Positions 62,296 to 64,000 of a stretch of DNA of 64,000 nucleotides are shown one piece after another (the stretch's first letter is position 1; the number at the start of each line of letters is the position of its first letter). The translations under genes were made by a program, and so were the position numbers. This DNA is from SAR202 cluster bacterium bin127 (lineage in GTDB: Bacteria > Chloroflexota > Dehalococcoidia > Lucifugimonadales > Lucifugimonadaceae). The stretch covers positions 310,001 through 374,000 of the forward strand of contig MPNN01000001.1 of assembly GCA_002239045.1 (NCBI GenBank). The letters are read 5' to 3'. A model generated the notes under the pieces. That model was given only the letters and a program-made list of their open reading frames with translations. It was not told the origin of the DNA and did no database searches.

Positions 62296-62964
62296 ATGGC
62301 TAAATTAGGTGATTTTGAGTTTCCCGAGGTAGGACTCGTAGATTCCGTCGCTTTGGCGCGTCGGATCCACGAAGACTTGGGCGGAGAGGTGCGGAGAGAC
62401 GCTCTGGCGATGGTTTTGGACATGTCGCCCTCCGGAGGGGCTTACGGAGCCCGAATCGGCGCTTTGCGCATGTGGGGCCTCGCGACGGGCCGCAGCGTGA
62501 TTAGGTTGACTGGGGACGGTGCGAGGGTGGTTTCTGCACGCGGAGACGGCGAAGAGACGGAGATGATGCGCAAGTTGTCGCGGTCGGTGCCGTTGTTCAA
62601 CGAGCTTGAAGCACGGATCGGCGATGGCAAGGTTGATCAGCGAGTGTTGGCGGTGTTGTTGCAGGAGGTCACGGGCGCCGAAATCAGCGAAGTGATGAGG
62701 CGTATGCCGATGGTTGAGCGCATCTACGGGGCGATACGCAGTTTCCTGGAAGGGTTTAACGACGATGTTTGGGATTCCGATACGAATGGATCAACGGAAT
62801 CCGGTCGGCCCGCGGACGGAGTTACTGACGCTTCAGTTTTGCCCAAAGGTTGGATAGAGTTTCGCTACGATGATGGGACTTTGAGATTGCGCGAGACGCC
62901 GGAGAATCTGGATGTGTTGATCGGCGTTATGGAGGCGCGAAAGTGGCGCGTCGGAGGGGATTAG
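62296..62964 (+). CDS. Winged-helix-like protein, unknown
   Basis: A 222-residue soluble protein. Residues 15-80 (LARRIHEDLGGEVRRDALAMVLDM, then ALRMWGLATGRSVIRLTGDG) look like a winged helix of the kind that joins a HEPN or nuclease domain in other proteins. The rest is helical, then a disordered linker (about 160-182) and a short beta-rich tail (GWIEFRYDDGTLRLRETPENLDVLIGVMEA). I do not recognise a family and propose no function. It is convergent with a uvrC remnant. Confidence 0.65.
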   Translation: MAKLGDFEFPEVGLVDSVALARRIHEDLGGEVRRDALAMVLDMSPSGGAYGARIGALRMWGLATGRSVIRLTGDGARVVSARGDGEETEMMRKLSRSVPLFNELEARIGDGKVDQRVLAVLLQEVTGAEISEVMRRMPMVERIYGAIRSFLEGFNDDVWDSDTNGSTESGRPADGVTDASVLPKGWIEFRYDDGTLRLRETPENLDVLIGVMEARKWRVGGD

Positions 62965-62970
62965 CCGGAT

Positions 62971-63075
62971 TCACAGATCGTCCCTTACTTTGGCGGTTAG
63001 GCGTTGGGCAAAACCGGGTGTGGAGTTGGCGCGAGGAGCGCCAGGCCAGATTGTGCTTCGAGAGCTTCAGCGCGG
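62971..63075 (-). pseudogene. Remnant of a uvrC 3' end
   Basis: On the minus strand the last codons read STPGFAQRLTAKVRDDL and stop. This closely matches the true uvrC end at 63573 (STPGMTQRLAAKVKDYL). Just upstream, in a shifted frame, LRRAEALEA resembles AIREASELELA. So a frameshifted copy of the uvrC tail lies about 600 bases from the real one, with one small gene in between. Confidence 0.65.
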
Positions 63076-63085
63076 CGGAGTTAGT

Positions 63086-63451
63086 TTAACCGCTCAGTTG
63101 ATCGATCAAGGTGACGATTGAAACGACGACGGTGGTGCTGACCGCAACCGTGCCGACGAACCAGCGAATGATTTCGGACTTGAAGTTGGCGATCTCGGTT
63201 TTGAGTTCACCGAATCGTACCTCTATTTTTGTGTCGAGTTCACCGAATCGTGCTTCGATCTTGGTGTCTTGGTCACCGAATCGTGCTTCTATCTTGGTGT
63301 CCTGCTGACCGAAGCGTGTTGCCATCTCGGTTCGTAGGTCGCCGTGGGAGTTGGCAAGGTCTTCTTTAGTAGCCAAGGCGTCCAGCCGAGTCTCGAATCG
63401 GACTAAACGGTTGTCGATGTCGAAATCGGCTTGTCGTGTAGAGGTTGTCAT
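63086..63451 (-). CDS. Coiled-coil protein with 11-residue repeats and a C-terminal membrane helix
   Basis: A 121-residue protein. Residues 15-90 form a long coiled coil, with four near-identical 11-residue units in a row (RFGQQDTKIEA, RFGDQDTKIEA, RFGELDTKIEV, RFGELKTEIAN), visible in DNA as 33-bp repeats. A single membrane helix (about 95-115) ends it. This layout resembles DUF1640/CCDC90-like proteins. The function is unknown. It sits between two copies of the uvrC 3' end. Confidence 0.8.
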   Translation of the reverse strand: MTTSTRQADFDIDNRLVRFETRLDALATKEDLANSHGDLRTEMATRFGQQDTKIEARFGDQDTKIEARFGELDTKIEVRFGELKTEIANFKSEIIRWFVGTVAVSTTVVVSIVTLIDQLSG

Positions 63452-63572
63452 CTAATTTTTCCGTTGGTTCCCTAAAAGTATTACAGACTTTTCGTCGTCG
63501 TGAAACACATTATATCGAACGGATGTTAATAATTGCAATGGATGTGGCGAAGATTTGTGCCGGCGGGTGGCA

Positions 63573-64000
63573 TCATAGGTAATCTTTGACTTTGGCCGCT
63601 AGGCGTTGGGTCATTCCGGGGGTCGATGCTAGTTCTAGTTCAGATGCTTCACGTATGGCTTTGACTGAGCCGAAACGCCGCATGAGGGCGCGTTTGCGGG
63701 ATGGACCAACGCCGGGCACGAGGTCTAGCGCGGATTTGAGTGATGTGCGGCCCCGGGTTTTGCGGTGATACGTGATGGCGAAACGGTGGGCTTCGTCGCG
63801 GACTTGCTGGAGGACGAAGAGGGAAGGGGCGTTGCGCGGCAACCGGATGGGATCCGAGCTATCGGGTGTGTAGAGTTCTTCTTCCTTCTTGGCGATGGAC
63901 GCGAGAGGGATGTCGGCGACGCCGAGGTGGAGCATGATGGCGAGCGCGGCGGATAACTGCCCTTTGCCGCCGTCGATGAGCACGAGGTCGGGTGTGATGC
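63573..64000 (-). CDS. uvrC: Excinuclease ABC subunit C, C-terminal part (cut by window edge)
   Basis: The last ~142 residues of UvrC, which makes both incisions in nucleotide excision repair. The frame is open to the right edge (TPDLVLIDGGKGQLSAA). It shows the RNase-H-like catalytic domain end with DEAHRFAITYHRK and the two helix-hairpin-helix motifs (LDLVPGVGPSRKRALMRRFGS and STPGMTQRLAAKV). No start is in the window. Confidence 0.96.
   Translation of the reverse strand, partial: ITPDLVLIDGGKGQLSAALAIMLHLGVADIPLASIAKKEEELYTPDSSDPIRLPRNAPSLFVLQQVRDEAHRFAITYHRKTRGRTSLKSALDLVPGVGPSRKRALMRRFGSVKAIREASELELASTPGMTQRLAAKVKDYL

Noticed and set aside
61935-62423. 162-codon minus-strand frame
   Set aside because: It crosses the degenerate direct repeats in two different frames and runs into the start of the gene at 62296, so it is not a conserved protein.

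Overview
The window is a 64-kb piece of bacterial chromosome with moderate to high GC, dense genes and mixed orientation. It is cut inside genes at both ends: pntB on the left and uvrC on the right. The gene mix suggests an uncultivated Chloroflexota lineage, possibly SAR202/Dehalococcoidia-like. It includes a lone enolase-superfamily enzyme, NAD-dependent epimerases, larB, an SRAP protein, AI-2E and NfeD/slipin membrane proteins, many toxin-antitoxin pairs and several restriction systems. This placement is inferred from gene content only; no rRNA gene is present to test it. There is no prophage, insertion sequence or CRISPR array that I can support.

Layout. 1-16 kb: pntB end, a VOC protein, a HEPN-domain protein, a DUF4160/DUF2442 pair, two epimerases, SRAP, an AAA ATPase preceded by three 31-bp repeats, an enolase-superfamily enzyme, a peptide-binding lipoprotein, an AI-2E transporter, an aldo/keto reductase, VapBC and an acyltransferase. 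16-20 kb: a Gly/Glu-rich three-module lipoprotein followed by a two-component system. 20-29 kb: a housekeeping block of tRNA-Lys, a HigBA-like pair, alaS-ruvX, aroE-aroC-aroK-aroB and a MoaD/ThiS-like carrier. 29-38.6 kb: a defence and decay island holding a type I R-M operon with an embedded DUF4160/DUF2442 pair and two specificity genes. It is flanked by two copies of a small-protein cassette, one broken by an amber codon, and by a hicA killed by a TGA. 38.6-46.8 kb: thrC, MaoC, CoA lyase, then a type II R-M cluster with one MT-A70 methylase and up to three nuclease genes. 46.9-52 kb: a selenocysteine-type formate dehydrogenase, an operator-rich intergenic region, an HTH protein with seven exact-length 24-residue repeats, and a lipoprotein cytochrome c. 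52-64 kb: larB, dnaN, a PQQ-type sugar dehydrogenase, HicAB, an MFS transporter, an SDR, RDD, nfeD-slipin, a winged-helix-like protein, a coiled-coil protein and uvrC.

The strongest points for a second look are three. (1) The formate dehydrogenase is read through an in-frame UGA exactly at the catalytic Sec/Cys position. A hairpin with a GGUCU loop lies 18 nt downstream, the same spacing I recall for E. coli fdhF. (2) The protein at 50394-51230 has an N-terminal HTH and seven tandem 24-residue repeats of a type I do not recognise. Its upstream region holds a cluster of TTGAAC-NN-GTTCAA palindromes, and another overlaps its own stop codon just before the cytochrome c gene. (3) The restriction island contains paired paralogous cassettes and fresh nonsense mutations.
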